Source of the DNA: Spirochaetales bacterium
GTDB lineage: Bacteria; Spirochaetota; Spirochaetia; SZUA-6; DRHE01
NCBI GenBank assembly: GCA_011049745.1
Contig: DRHE01000184.1
Coordinates: 1-5,961, forward strand
Length of the DNA: 5,961 nucleotides
Reading direction: 5' to 3'
Part shown: positions 1 to 5,961 of the stretch, piece after piece
How positions within the stretch are numbered: position 1 is the first letter of the stretch
Layout: every line of letters starts with the position of its first letter
The notes under the pieces: generated by a model
What the model was told of the DNA's origin: nothing
What the model saw: the letters and a program-made list of their open reading frames with translations, nothing else
The model's database searches: none
Position numbers and translations under genes: made by a program

Positions 1-726
1 AAATTCATCACCGCCATAGCGTGCCAGAATATCCCCTTCACTGAAAACAGATTTAAAAACCCGGACCGCTGACAGTATCACTTTATCCCCGACCTCCTGG
101 CCGTATTCTTTGTTCAGATCTGCGAAATGATCGAGGTCCACCATTACCAGGGAGAGGGGTTTACTGCTTAATTCAGCCGCGGCTATCCGTTCTTCCAGAG
201 CATCATCCAGGAAACGCCGATTATAAAGCCCGGTAAATTCATCCGTTACCGCCCTCTTACGCGCCTTTTCACCCCAGGTTACCATATCCGAAAGGAAGGC
301 GCTCGTTTCCTGCAGCCGCTCCGTAGTTATATTCAGCATCCTGTGCATTATTTTTATCGTTGTTGAAGGGTGCTCATTAATGAAATTATAAAAATCCCTG
401 CCATTGAGAGTGAGTACAGTGGTGTCCTCTCTTGTACAGCAGGTAGCTGAGCGCGGCACCTGTTCAAACATAGACATTTCCCCGAAAAAATCTCCCTCGG
501 CTATCTCGGCAATTTCATATTCCCCGTCATCAGGCGTCTTTACCGTGATCGCAACCCTGCCTGAAAGCACAATATACATGTCATCACCCGCATCACCTTC
601 ATGAAAGAGGGTCTTACCCTTCTCTATTTCAACTGATTTCATCAAAGAATAGATAATAGGTAGTTCTTCCGGTGTAAGCGAAGAGAAAATATTAATCTTT
701 TTTAAAACCTCAATGGACGCTTGCAT
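1..726 (-). CDS. Cyclic-nucleotide-binding domain + GGDEF protein, partial (C-terminus outside window)
   Basis: Probable cytoplasmic signalling protein that makes or responds to c-di-GMP under control of a cyclic-nucleotide-type sensor domain. The reading frame is open from the ATG at 726 to the window edge (242 codons, no stop). Residues about 10-130 form a CAP-effector beta-roll: EGDAGDDMYIVLSG near 43-56, then the phosphate-binding cassette FGE at 81-83 and R92-S-A-T. A helical linker (about 130-160) leads to a GGDEF domain with DEFTGLYNRRFLDD at 162-175, the metal-site pair D197 and D199 (VDLDHF), N205, and an intact RYGGDEF whose last residue F242 is the last codon visible. The I-site Arg (expected near residue 229) is Ser, so product feedback inhibition through RxxD is not expected. 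FKxxND, usual in the family, reads FADLNK here. The start is supported by GGAGG five bases upstream. The gene follows its paralogue by 14 bases and is probably co-transcribed with it. Diguanylate cyclase activity is plausible but unproven, since the C-terminal part is not visible. Confidence 0.9.
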   Translation of the reverse strand, partial: MQASIEVLKKINIFSSLTPEELPIIYSLMKSVEIEKGKTLFHEGDAGDDMYIVLSGRVAITVKTPDDGEYEIAEIAEGDFFGEMSMFEQVPRSATCCTREDTTVLTLNGRDFYNFINEHPSTTIKIMHRMLNITTERLQETSAFLSDMVTWGEKARKRAVTDEFTGLYNRRFLDDALEERIAAAELSSKPLSLVMVDLDHFADLNKEYGQEVGDKVILSAVRVFKSVFSEGDILARYGGDEF

Positions 727-762
727 CTTATCCTCCCTGCTTATCCTCCCTGCTTATCCTCC
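727..762 (-). repeat. 13-bp tandem repeat (2.8 copies) carrying repeated Shine-Dalgarno sequences and a stop codon
   Basis: The plus strand shows CTTATCCTCCCTG at 727-739 and again at 740-752, then the first 10 bases of the unit at 753-762, with no mismatch. Read on the minus strand, each copy contains GGAGGATAAG, a strong Shine-Dalgarno sequence. The copy next to the ATG at 726 has GGAGG at 736-732, five bases from the start. The middle copy supplies the TAA stop (743-741) of the upstream gene. The first copy encodes the residues EDK near the end of that protein. The unit length is not a multiple of three, so copy number determines how the two genes are joined. Confidence 0.93.
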
Positions 763-1739
763 GGAAAAAGTATTTTATTGCCTCCCCGGGCCCTGCCTAT
801 AAGCGGCAGCTCGTGGGCTTTCTCTATAAGTCCCGCTGTATTAGCTGAATGTTCAGGGAAAAGGGATATCCCTATGCTCACTGTGAGTATAAATGAACTC
901 CCCTGAGTTACCTGACGTAAATCAAGTTTATTCATGGATGATTGAATTTTTTCTGCCATATTATAGGCTTCTTCCCGCTCAGTACCGGGGAGAATTACGG
1001 AAAGCTCATTCCCCATAAATCGTATTGCCACATCTTCGCTGCATATAATTTTTTCTAATTCAATTGCCATAATCCTCAGCGCCTGGTCTCCTGCTTTATG
1101 GCCATAGGTATCGTTTATGAATTTGAAATTATCAGGTTTTGCCATCAGTAGACTGACATGAGCCTTTTTATTAACCAGATATTCACCAAGTTTTTCTTCC
1201 AGGAATGTCCTGTTATATAAACCGGTCAACTTATCACTGTATACCTGCTTCTTCAGTTCCTGGATTATTGGAGAATTCTCCTTAATAAGTGAATTGGCCT
1301 TTCTTATCCTCCCGGCAATGTTGACCAGGATCTTATGCAGTATCCTTGCTGATACTGCGGGATGCTTCTCCAATATATCCTTGAAACTGATACCTTTCCG
1401 GGGAAACATGAGCAGCCTGGTTTCAACTTCTGTCCGGGCGGAAGCATTTCTGGATGAACCGGTCAGCATATCAAGCTCACCAAAACAATCACCCGACAAG
1501 AAGCGTGCAATATCAATATCCCTGCCGGTGAGATCTTTTTTATTTATTACAACTTCGCCGGATTCTACTATATAAAGAGCATCTCCTGAACTTCCCGCCT
1601 TGAAGATAACCTCATCTTTTCGGTAATTGCAAAATTCACTGTACTCCGCGATAATCTTCAATTCATCATCATGATAGGATGAGAAGATATCTGCGTTTTG
1701 TAATCTTTCAATTTTAGTCTGAAGCATCGAAGCCCGCAT
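741..1739 (-). CDS. Cyclic-nucleotide-binding domain + degenerate GGDEF protein
   Basis: A 332-residue cytoplasmic signalling protein with the same architecture as its downstream neighbour. Residues about 14-135 are a CAP-effector domain: AGSSGDALYIVESGEV at 48-63 and phosphate-binding cassette FGE 86-88 with R97-N-A, so ligand binding looks possible. A helical linker (about 136-167) leads to a GGDEF-fold domain beginning at DKLTGLYNR (169-177) and ending near 325. The fold is recognisable (FKFINDTYGHKAGD at 205-218, LTVSIGISLFPEH at 285-297), but the catalytic features are lost. The first metal-binding Asp is K201 (AKPDNF), and the GGDEF signature reads MGNEL at 242-246. The usual ADxALYxAK near the C-terminus reads AHELPLIGRAR (308-318). 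The I-site Arg position is Cys233. It is therefore probably not a diguanylate cyclase, and more likely a regulator, a c-di-GMP/GTP-binding module or a partner of the paralogue. The ATG at 1739 has AGGAG five bases upstream. A second Met at residue 5 is a weaker alternative start. Confidence 0.93.
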   Translation of the reverse strand: MRASMLQTKIERLQNADIFSSYHDDELKIIAEYSEFCNYRKDEVIFKAGSSGDALYIVESGEVVINKKDLTGRDIDIARFLSGDCFGELDMLTGSSRNASARTEVETRLLMFPRKGISFKDILEKHPAVSARILHKILVNIAGRIRKANSLIKENSPIIQELKKQVYSDKLTGLYNRTFLEEKLGEYLVNKKAHVSLLMAKPDNFKFINDTYGHKAGDQALRIMAIELEKIICSEDVAIRFMGNELSVILPGTEREEAYNMAEKIQSSMNKLDLRQVTQGSSFILTVSIGISLFPEHSANTAGLIEKAHELPLIGRARGGNKILFPEDKQGG

Positions 1740-1744
1740 GTATA

Positions 1745-1749
1745 CTCCT
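1745..1749 (-). promoter_or_regulatory. Ribosome binding site of the 741-1739 gene
   Basis: The minus strand reads AGGAG, then TATAC, then ATG, a near-ideal Shine-Dalgarno sequence and spacing. This favours the ATG at 1739 over the in-frame Met codon four residues further on. Confidence 0.75.
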
Positions 1750-1841
1750 GATTCTAATACTATGAAGTATCTATTATTTGCTGCAACCGGACAATATCCA
1801 TTGCCATTGAAATGTTAAAATAATCGTAAGAATTCCGCTGA

Positions 1842-1870
1842 TTGACGGTAAATACGCACTGTGCTATAAA
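1842..1870 (+). promoter_or_regulatory. Predicted sigma-70/sigma-A promoter upstream of the MFS remnant
   Basis: TTGACG at 1842-1847 (five of six consensus bases) is followed by a 17-base spacer and TATAAA at 1865-1870 (five of six). A TG at 1862-1863 gives an extended -10 element. Transcription would start near 1876-1878, only about two to four bases before the ATG at 1880, and no Shine-Dalgarno sequence lies between. The transcript would therefore be leaderless or nearly so if that ATG is used. The motif match is good, but activity is inferred. Confidence 0.6.
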
Positions 1871-1879
1871 CAGTCCTCT

Positions 1880-2593
1880 ATGGAGCAGTGGCGGAAGAAT
1901 CTCTACATAACCTGGTTTACTCAAATACTATCTCTAACCGGCTTTATCATGGTACTCCTGGTCACTAAAGAGATTACAATCGAGGAACCTGAACATGATA
2001 ACACGACAACAACATTTTCCCTTAAAGCAATGTTGATCCGGCCCTTTCCCATTCTCTTTATTTTGATCTTCCTGGTGCGTTTCAGCCGTATGCTGGCAGT
2101 GCCCTTTATCCCTCTCTATATCCAGGAAGTTCGTCAAAGCATGCAGGGCATCTCCGCAATTACCGGAATAATATCCGCCCTGGCCGGTTTGTCTACCGCT
2201 CTTGCAGGTTTAACCATAGTACGGCTGGGGGATAAATATAATAGATTGCTTCTAATAGCTATTTTTCTTGGAATGGGTTCGATATTCTCTCTGCCTATCT
2301 TTTTCACCCATGGTCTGGTATATTTTACAATTTTTTACCTGGCCGCGATATTTTTTGTCGGGGCAATTGAACCCCTTATGCAGGCATTTTTAAGCGCCAA
2401 TATACATCCCGATAACCGGGGAGTTATCCTGGGCCTCCAGGCCTCGGCCGGAAGTTTCGGCTGGTTCCTGTCGCCCCTGGCAGCCAGTTCCATATCAATA
2501 TATTTCAGTATCAAACACATCTTTCTCTTCTTCAGTATAAGCCTGTTTATAAATTTCGTTATTGTTTCAATTTATAATAGGAAGATGAAATAG
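1880..2593 (+). pseudogene. MFS (MdtG-like) efflux transporter with large in-frame internal deletion
   Basis: The ORF codes for 237 residues, whereas drug:H+ antiporter MFS proteins of this type are about 400 residues with 12 membrane helices. Residues 1-26 (MEQWRKNLYITWF onward) match the N-terminus and first helix of MdtG-type transporters as I recall them. From about residue 28 the protein reads like the end of helix 6 and the central cytoplasmic loop (charged EPEHDNTTTTF at 36-46). It then continues through helices 7-12 at roughly 56-80, 93-113, 122-142, 148-170, 183-205 and 212-232. RLGDKYNR (115-122) is the helix 8-9 loop equivalent of the MFS A motif. Helices 2-5 and most of 6 are absent, so transport by the usual two-bundle mechanism is not possible. 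There is no frameshift or stop inside, which suggests a single in-frame deletion with its junction near nucleotides 1953-1963. No ribosome binding site is visible. It is convergent with the ABC operon and divergent from the signalling genes. Alternatives are a functional half-transporter or a sequence-assembly collapse. Confidence 0.75.
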
Positions 2594-2615
2594 CGGCTTA
2601 TCACCGTGATCGGTA

Positions 2616-3908
2616 CTATTTCTTTGTTGCGCTTTCAGCAGGAATGGCGCCTCTTTCCAGCCCTGCGATCAAACCATCATAGCTCATTTTGATAGCTTCA
2701 GCAGCCAGTTCTTCAAAGAGCTTCCGTGCCCGCTCAACAAAGAAATCTCTCTTCACTTCTCCCGGCCCGGGAGTGACAATTACCAGCTTTCCGGCCCTGC
2801 GGGCCAGTTCCAGGTTTTGCAGGTTAGCAGCGCCAATGGGAAAAACAGTGAGCAGGGTCAGATCGGCATCTTCTACCAGCGACGCAGCCCTGTCTACATC
2901 CTTTATTGATATACTGGTAAAGGCATCCACAAGATAATGGCTGATATCAAGGCTCTGCCACAACTTTGCATCGGTATCATGATCATGTGCGATACCGCCG
3001 GTTACCGAATATCCCAGACGATAAAGCTCGCGGGTCAGGTTAACAGCGTTTCCCGCGCCGCCGATTATATGGATCTTCAGCCCTGAGCTCTGCCGTAACC
3101 GGGACGCCATACTCACTACATTGGCTACGCTCACATTCAGGCTGCCCGTCGCTGTATTGGCGCTTACCGAAGTCCTGGTAGCATATACCCGATCAAGAAT
3201 TTCCGGCTTCAGCACCTGGTCAGGCTTTCCTGCAGCTGCAATCCTGCCCTGATCGAGCAGTATCAGGCGGGAGCAGTACAGGGAAGCTATATTCAGGTTA
3301 TGCACCGAAACTAAGACCGCCTTCTTTTCCCGGCAAAGCTCTGCAGCCATGGAAAAAAGTTTGTCCTCATGTTTCAGATCCAGGTTAGAGCTGGGCTCAT
3401 CTAAAAGCAGCAGATCAGTTTCCTGAACCAGTATCCTGGCAAAGAGCACAAGCTGTCGTTCACCGCCGGAGAGTTCATTGAAGTAACGCTGCTCAAATCC
3501 TTTCAAGCCAACATAGCTTAAAGCCCGCTGTACCATTTCAATATCACGAACGGACCTGCTCTTGAATTTTCCAAGGTAGGGATAGCGGCCCAGTAGAACC
3601 ACATCAAAAACAGGGAAAGCGGAAGCTAATACCTGCTCCTGGCTGAGATAGGCAATCCTGCCGGCGCGTTCTCTTGCTTTAAGCTTATCCAGGGGCGTGC
3701 CCAATACCTTTACCTCCCCTCTTGACGGTTTGAGTATGCCCAATATCAGCCTTAGCAGAGTTGTCTTACCCGCTCCATTAGGTCCGATTATACCGACAAA
3801 CTCCCCCTCTTTTACCTCCAGTGTCACCGATTGCAGAATGGTTTTGCCGCCAACACGGTAGCAGAGATTTTGAACCTGCAGCAGGATTTCAGCCTGGTCT
3901 TTTCCCAT
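2616..3908 (-). CDS. FecE/BtuD-type ABC importer ATPase with C-terminal Rossmann-like domain
   Basis: Cytoplasmic ATPase powering uptake of an iron complex, haem or corrinoid through the neighbouring permease. The N-terminal ABC domain (about 8-250) is complete. It has Walker A GPNGAGKTT 42-50, Q-loop Q90, signature LSGGE 146-150, Walker B LLLLDEP 166-172 with catalytic E171, D-loop SSNLD 173-177 and H-loop H203. At 430 residues it is well over the usual 250-280 of this family. After a linker (about 250-276) comes an alpha/beta domain beginning LKIHIIGGAGNAVNLTREL at 277-295. This is a beta-strand plus glycine-rich turn as in dinucleotide-binding folds. It continues with the acidic/His stretch AHDHDTD 307-313 and later strands ADLTLLTVF 348-356 and KLVIVTPG 374-381, and ends in a helical, charged tail. 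I recall similar extensions on BtuD/HmuV-like ATPases of anaerobic bacteria; their function is unknown to me. The gene starts three bases after the permease stop, so it is translationally linked. The visible ribosome binding site is weak. Confidence 0.93.
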   Translation of the reverse strand: MGKDQAEILLQVQNLCYRVGGKTILQSVTLEVKEGEFVGIIGPNGAGKTTLLRLILGILKPSRGEVKVLGTPLDKLKARERAGRIAYLSQEQVLASAFPVFDVVLLGRYPYLGKFKSRSVRDIEMVQRALSYVGLKGFEQRYFNELSGGERQLVLFARILVQETDLLLLDEPSSNLDLKHEDKLFSMAAELCREKKAVLVSVHNLNIASLYCSRLILLDQGRIAAAGKPDQVLKPEILDRVYATRTSVSANTATGSLNVSVANVVSMASRLRQSSGLKIHIIGGAGNAVNLTRELYRLGYSVTGGIAHDHDTDAKLWQSLDISHYLVDAFTSISIKDVDRAASLVEDADLTLLTVFPIGAANLQNLELARRAGKLVIVTPGPGEVKRDFFVERARKLFEELAAEAIKMSYDGLIAGLERGAIPAESATKK

Positions 3909-3911
3909 AAT

Positions 3912-4937
3912 CTACCGGCTATCCAGCCCCTTTCGCTGATAATGAAGGATCAGGTATAAAAAATAAGGGCTGCCCAGCAGAGCTGTTATAATGCCCACTC
4001 TTATCTCAAAGGGCGGAGCGATTATCCTGCCTATCAGATCCGCAAGTATCAGCAGGAGTGAACCGCCTAAAGCGGCTGCCGGCATCAGGATGCGGTGATC
4101 CGGCCCCACGAGCAGTCTGAAGAGATGGGGCATCAGCAGGCCGACAAAACCTACCGGCCCGCCTATTGAAATAGCCATTCCGGTTACCACTGCAGAGGTG
4201 CCCAGAATTAAACGCTTATTCCGCTCTACAGCCAGCCCCAGGGAGTGAGCCTGCTCCTCGCCCAGGGACAGGAGGTTAAGCTCCCTGGTGAAAAAGAAGA
4301 GCAGTACTATGGCAGGAGCGAGGAAAGGCAGAGGCAGGGTTATATGTTTCCACATCCGCCCGTCAAAACCCCCCATGGTCCAGAAAATAAACTGGCTGAC
4401 CTCGTAGCGCCGGGAAAAGAGCAGAATGGCTGAGATTAAACCATTGAAGAGGGAGGAAATGGCCAGGCCGGCCAGTACAACAAAGAGCAAGGCTGTCCGG
4501 CCCCGATAGCTGGCGATGATATATATCAGCCCGGAAGAGAGTAAAGCGCCGCCAATGGTAAGCAGCGGCAGAAAATAAATATTCAGTGCATAAAGCCCGA
4601 GGTTAATGGCTATCACGGCCCCCAGGCTGCTGCCGGCGGTGATTCCCAGTATATCGGGGCTGGCCATGGGGTTGCGGAACAGCCCCTGCATGGCCACTCC
4701 GCATACCGAGAGCGAAGCTCCAACCAACAGGGCGGCAACAACCCGCGGCAGCCGGATGTAAAGGATAATCGTCAGATCCTGCTGGGATGGCAGGGCAATA
4801 GACTTGAAGCCGATTTTATTAAATAGCAGCTGAAAGAGCGCCCATGGTGAAACAGGAACTGCGCCCGTATTCACCGCTAATATAAACGCGGCAACCAGTA
4901 GAAGGATCAGTATCAGTATAATTGCTTTATTCTTCAC
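3912..4937 (-). CDS. FecCD-family ABC importer permease (iron complex/corrinoid type)
   Basis: Integral membrane permease of 341 residues, the usual length for the BtuC/FecD/FhuB-half family, expected to form a homodimer with about ten helices per subunit. Family hallmarks are RLPRVVAALLVGASLSVCG (62-80) followed by MQGLFRNPMASPDILGITAG (83-102). Next come GGPVGFVGLLMPHLFRLLVG (259-278) with the GPDHR coupling region (278-282), LADLIGR (298-304), and EIRVGIITALLGSPYFLYLI (311-330). The start codon is GTG at 4937, inside the end of the binding-protein gene, with an 11-base overlap. No clear Shine-Dalgarno sequence precedes it, so translation probably depends on ribosomes finishing the upstream gene. 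The next in-frame Met (residue 83) is too far inside the family-conserved region to be the start. Only one permease gene is present, which fits a homodimeric channel. Substrate specificity cannot be told from this sequence. Confidence 0.96.
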   Translation of the reverse strand: MKNKAIILILILLLVAAFILAVNTGAVPVSPWALFQLLFNKIGFKSIALPSQQDLTIILYIRLPRVVAALLVGASLSVCGVAMQGLFRNPMASPDILGITAGSSLGAVIAINLGLYALNIYFLPLLTIGGALLSSGLIYIIASYRGRTALLFVVLAGLAISSLFNGLISAILLFSRRYEVSQFIFWTMGGFDGRMWKHITLPLPFLAPAIVLLFFFTRELNLLSLGEEQAHSLGLAVERNKRLILGTSAVVTGMAISIGGPVGFVGLLMPHLFRLLVGPDHRILMPAAALGGSLLLILADLIGRIIAPPFEIRVGIITALLGSPYFLYLILHYQRKGLDSR

Positions 4938-5955
4938 TGTTTTGACTGAAGAGATCAGGATAAGCGGTTCGGGCCAGCCATTGGATTCCAGCCGCCAGGT
5001 AGTGAGAAGTAGAGCTTTTTAGATTCTCCGGCATGCGGTAAACCCGCTTACTCCTGACGGCTCTCAGGGTTCGCAGAGCGGGATCTTCCAGGATCTCGTT
5101 GAAAAAGCTTTCCGCTCCTTCCGGATCACCGTAAACCCAGCCCGGCAGAATCAGGATATCGGGGTCCAGTTCAAGAAGCTTCTCTTTGGATAAGGGTACC
5201 TGCCTGAACTCATTCACCGGCAGATAAGACACTGCATTGATCAATCCGGCATGGGCTGTTAATTCATTCCAGGTTGTACCCTCTCCGGGAGAAGTGCCCC
5301 AGATGGCATATTCCAGTACGGTAAGCCGCTCTTCCTTCGGTATCCCGGAAACCCGGGCAGCCACCTGCTTTAAGTCTTCATCCATCCGGCCGATCAGCTC
5401 TTTTCCTTTCTCTTCTTCACCCACAGCACCGGCAATAACCGAGATCTTCTTCCTGATCTCATCTATACTAACCGGGCTTGCCAGCAGAAAAACAGTAATA
5501 CCGGCATCTTTAAGCTGCTTTACCTTGTCCGCATCGCTCCAGTCGGCAACAAATACAATATCCGGCTGCAGCGCCAGGATTATCTCCACATTGAGAGTAA
5601 GCTTGTTGTCAATATCAGCGACCCTCTCTGCAATATTGGAAATATTCCTATCCCCGGCAAAGGCAGTGACACCAAGAAGACGCTTCTTTTCAACCAGCTC
5701 CAGTAATATATCATCAGAGAACATGGTCAGGGAGATTATTCTTTCCGGCCTGGATGGAATGGTAAGCATTATTCCGCTGTCATCTATCACTGCACGGGGA
5801 AAAATCACGCCGGAGGCTGGTTCTCCCCTTTTTGCCGGCTCAACTGCGGTTGGTTTTTCCGGACTCTGCTCCTTTGCTTGACAGCCTGAGAGCGGAAAGA
5901 GAGAACCCGCAAGCAAAATCAGGGCTGACATCAGCAGCAACCTCAAATCTCTCAT
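4927..5955 (-). CDS. ABC importer substrate-binding lipoprotein (class III, BtuF/FhuD/FepB-like)
   Basis: Extracytoplasmic binding protein that captures the substrate and docks on the permease. The 342-residue product starts with a lipoprotein signal peptide: MRDLR, a hydrophobic core at 6-20, and lipobox LSGC with lipidated C25. A Glu/Pro/Lys-rich tether (about 26-50) leads to a periplasmic-binding-protein type 2 fold. Its recognisable segments are RPERIISLTMFSDDILLEL (69-87), LQPDIVFVADWSD (129-141), a long connecting helix around IDEIRKKISVIAGAVG (164-179), the second-lobe strand DPDILILPGWVYG (264-276), and VYRMPE (305-310) near the end. This helix-linked two-lobe layout is typical of binders of cobalamin, haem and ferric siderophores. 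The ATG at 5955 is six bases from the window edge, so its ribosome binding site and any upstream control element (for example a cobalamin riboswitch or Fur site) are out of view. The gene overlaps the permease gene by 11 bases and is the first of the three operon genes seen. Confidence 0.94.
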   Translation of the reverse strand: MRDLRLLLMSALILLAGSLFPLSGCQAKEQSPEKPTAVEPAKRGEPASGVIFPRAVIDDSGIMLTIPSRPERIISLTMFSDDILLELVEKKRLLGVTAFAGDRNISNIAERVADIDNKLTLNVEIILALQPDIVFVADWSDADKVKQLKDAGITVFLLASPVSIDEIRKKISVIAGAVGEEEKGKELIGRMDEDLKQVAARVSGIPKEERLTVLEYAIWGTSPGEGTTWNELTAHAGLINAVSYLPVNEFRQVPLSKEKLLELDPDILILPGWVYGDPEGAESFFNEILEDPALRTLRAVRSKRVYRMPENLKSSTSHYLAAGIQWLARTAYPDLFSQNSEE

Positions 5956-5961
5956 GAAAAT

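Noticed and set aside
1294..1575. A 93-codon plus-strand open frame opposite the degenerate GGDEF gene
   Set aside because: It is antisense to a well-supported coding region and has no ribosome binding site or recognisable protein features.
1823..1852. Possible minus-strand promoter for the signalling operon (TTTACC, 18 bases, TACGAT), and another weak pair nearer 1740 (TTGCAG, 18 bases, TAGTAT)
   Set aside because: These match only about four of six consensus bases per box, with non-ideal spacing. In AT-rich intergenic DNA such matches are expected by chance.
1740..1879. Search for a CRP/FNR-type operator in the divergent intergenic region, given the CAP-effector domains next door
   Set aside because: No TGTGA-N6-TCACA or TTGAT-N4-ATCAA palindrome was found, and the neighbouring proteins have GGDEF rather than helix-turn-helix output domains.
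2601..2612. Small inverted repeat (ACCG-TGAT-CGGT) between the convergent MFS remnant and the ABC operon, considered as a bidirectional terminator
   Set aside because: The stem is only four base pairs and no U-tract directly follows on either strand. It is too weak to call a terminator.
2761..2771. GC-rich inverted repeat CCCGGCCCGGG
   Set aside because: It lies within the ATPase gene and is explained by Pro/Gly codons (TPGPGE). There is no loop or U-tract to suggest a regulatory hairpin.
5237..5881. A 214-codon plus-strand open frame opposite the binding-protein gene
   Set aside because: It is fully antisense to a clear lipoprotein/binding-protein gene. Its product is a Ser/Ile-rich low-complexity translation with no family features, so it is a shadow frame.

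Overview
This is bacterial DNA of moderate GC content. It has strong GGAGG-type ribosome binding sites, a lipoprotein-type binding-protein gene and tightly packed operons. Together with an MdtG-like MFS relative, this fits a Bacillota (Clostridia-like) anaerobe best. That is an inference from style and protein families, and no rRNA or other marker gene is present to settle it.

Layout. (1) Positions 1-1739, minus strand: two tandem paralogous signalling genes, each an N-terminal cyclic-nucleotide-binding (CAP/CRP-effector type) domain followed by a GGDEF domain. The upstream gene (741-1739) has a degenerate GGDEF domain (MGNEL in place of GGDEF, and Lys for the first metal Asp). The downstream gene (1-726) keeps GGDEF but is cut off by the window edge exactly after that motif. 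The junction is a 13-bp tandem repeat (2.8 copies) that carries three copies of the Shine-Dalgarno sequence and also the stop codon of the upstream gene. (2) Positions 1740-1879: divergent intergenic region with a good plus-strand sigma-70/sigma-A promoter that ends almost on the ATG of the next gene. (3) Positions 1880-2593, plus strand: remnant of an MFS drug-efflux-type transporter. It has the first transmembrane helix joined in frame to the C-terminal half, so the middle of the protein is missing. (4) Positions 2616-5955, minus strand: a complete three-gene ABC importer operon of the FecCD/BtuCDF class, read in the order binding lipoprotein, permease, ATPase. The ATPase carries an additional C-terminal Rossmann-like domain of about 155 residues.

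How the genes work together. The lipoprotein captures a metal chelate (corrinoid, haem or siderophore; the substrate cannot be read from the sequence). It delivers the substrate to a permease homodimer driven by an ATPase homodimer. The extra domain on the ATPase would be present twice per complex on the cytoplasmic side, and may sense or handle the imported ligand or a nucleotide. The cNMP/GGDEF pair is a separate transcription unit, probably linking a cyclic-nucleotide-like input to c-di-GMP output. The upstream member looks like a catalytically dead regulatory partner. No RNA genes, CRISPR arrays, insertion sequences or convincing intrinsic terminators were seen. There is no gene-free stretch longer than 300 bases.
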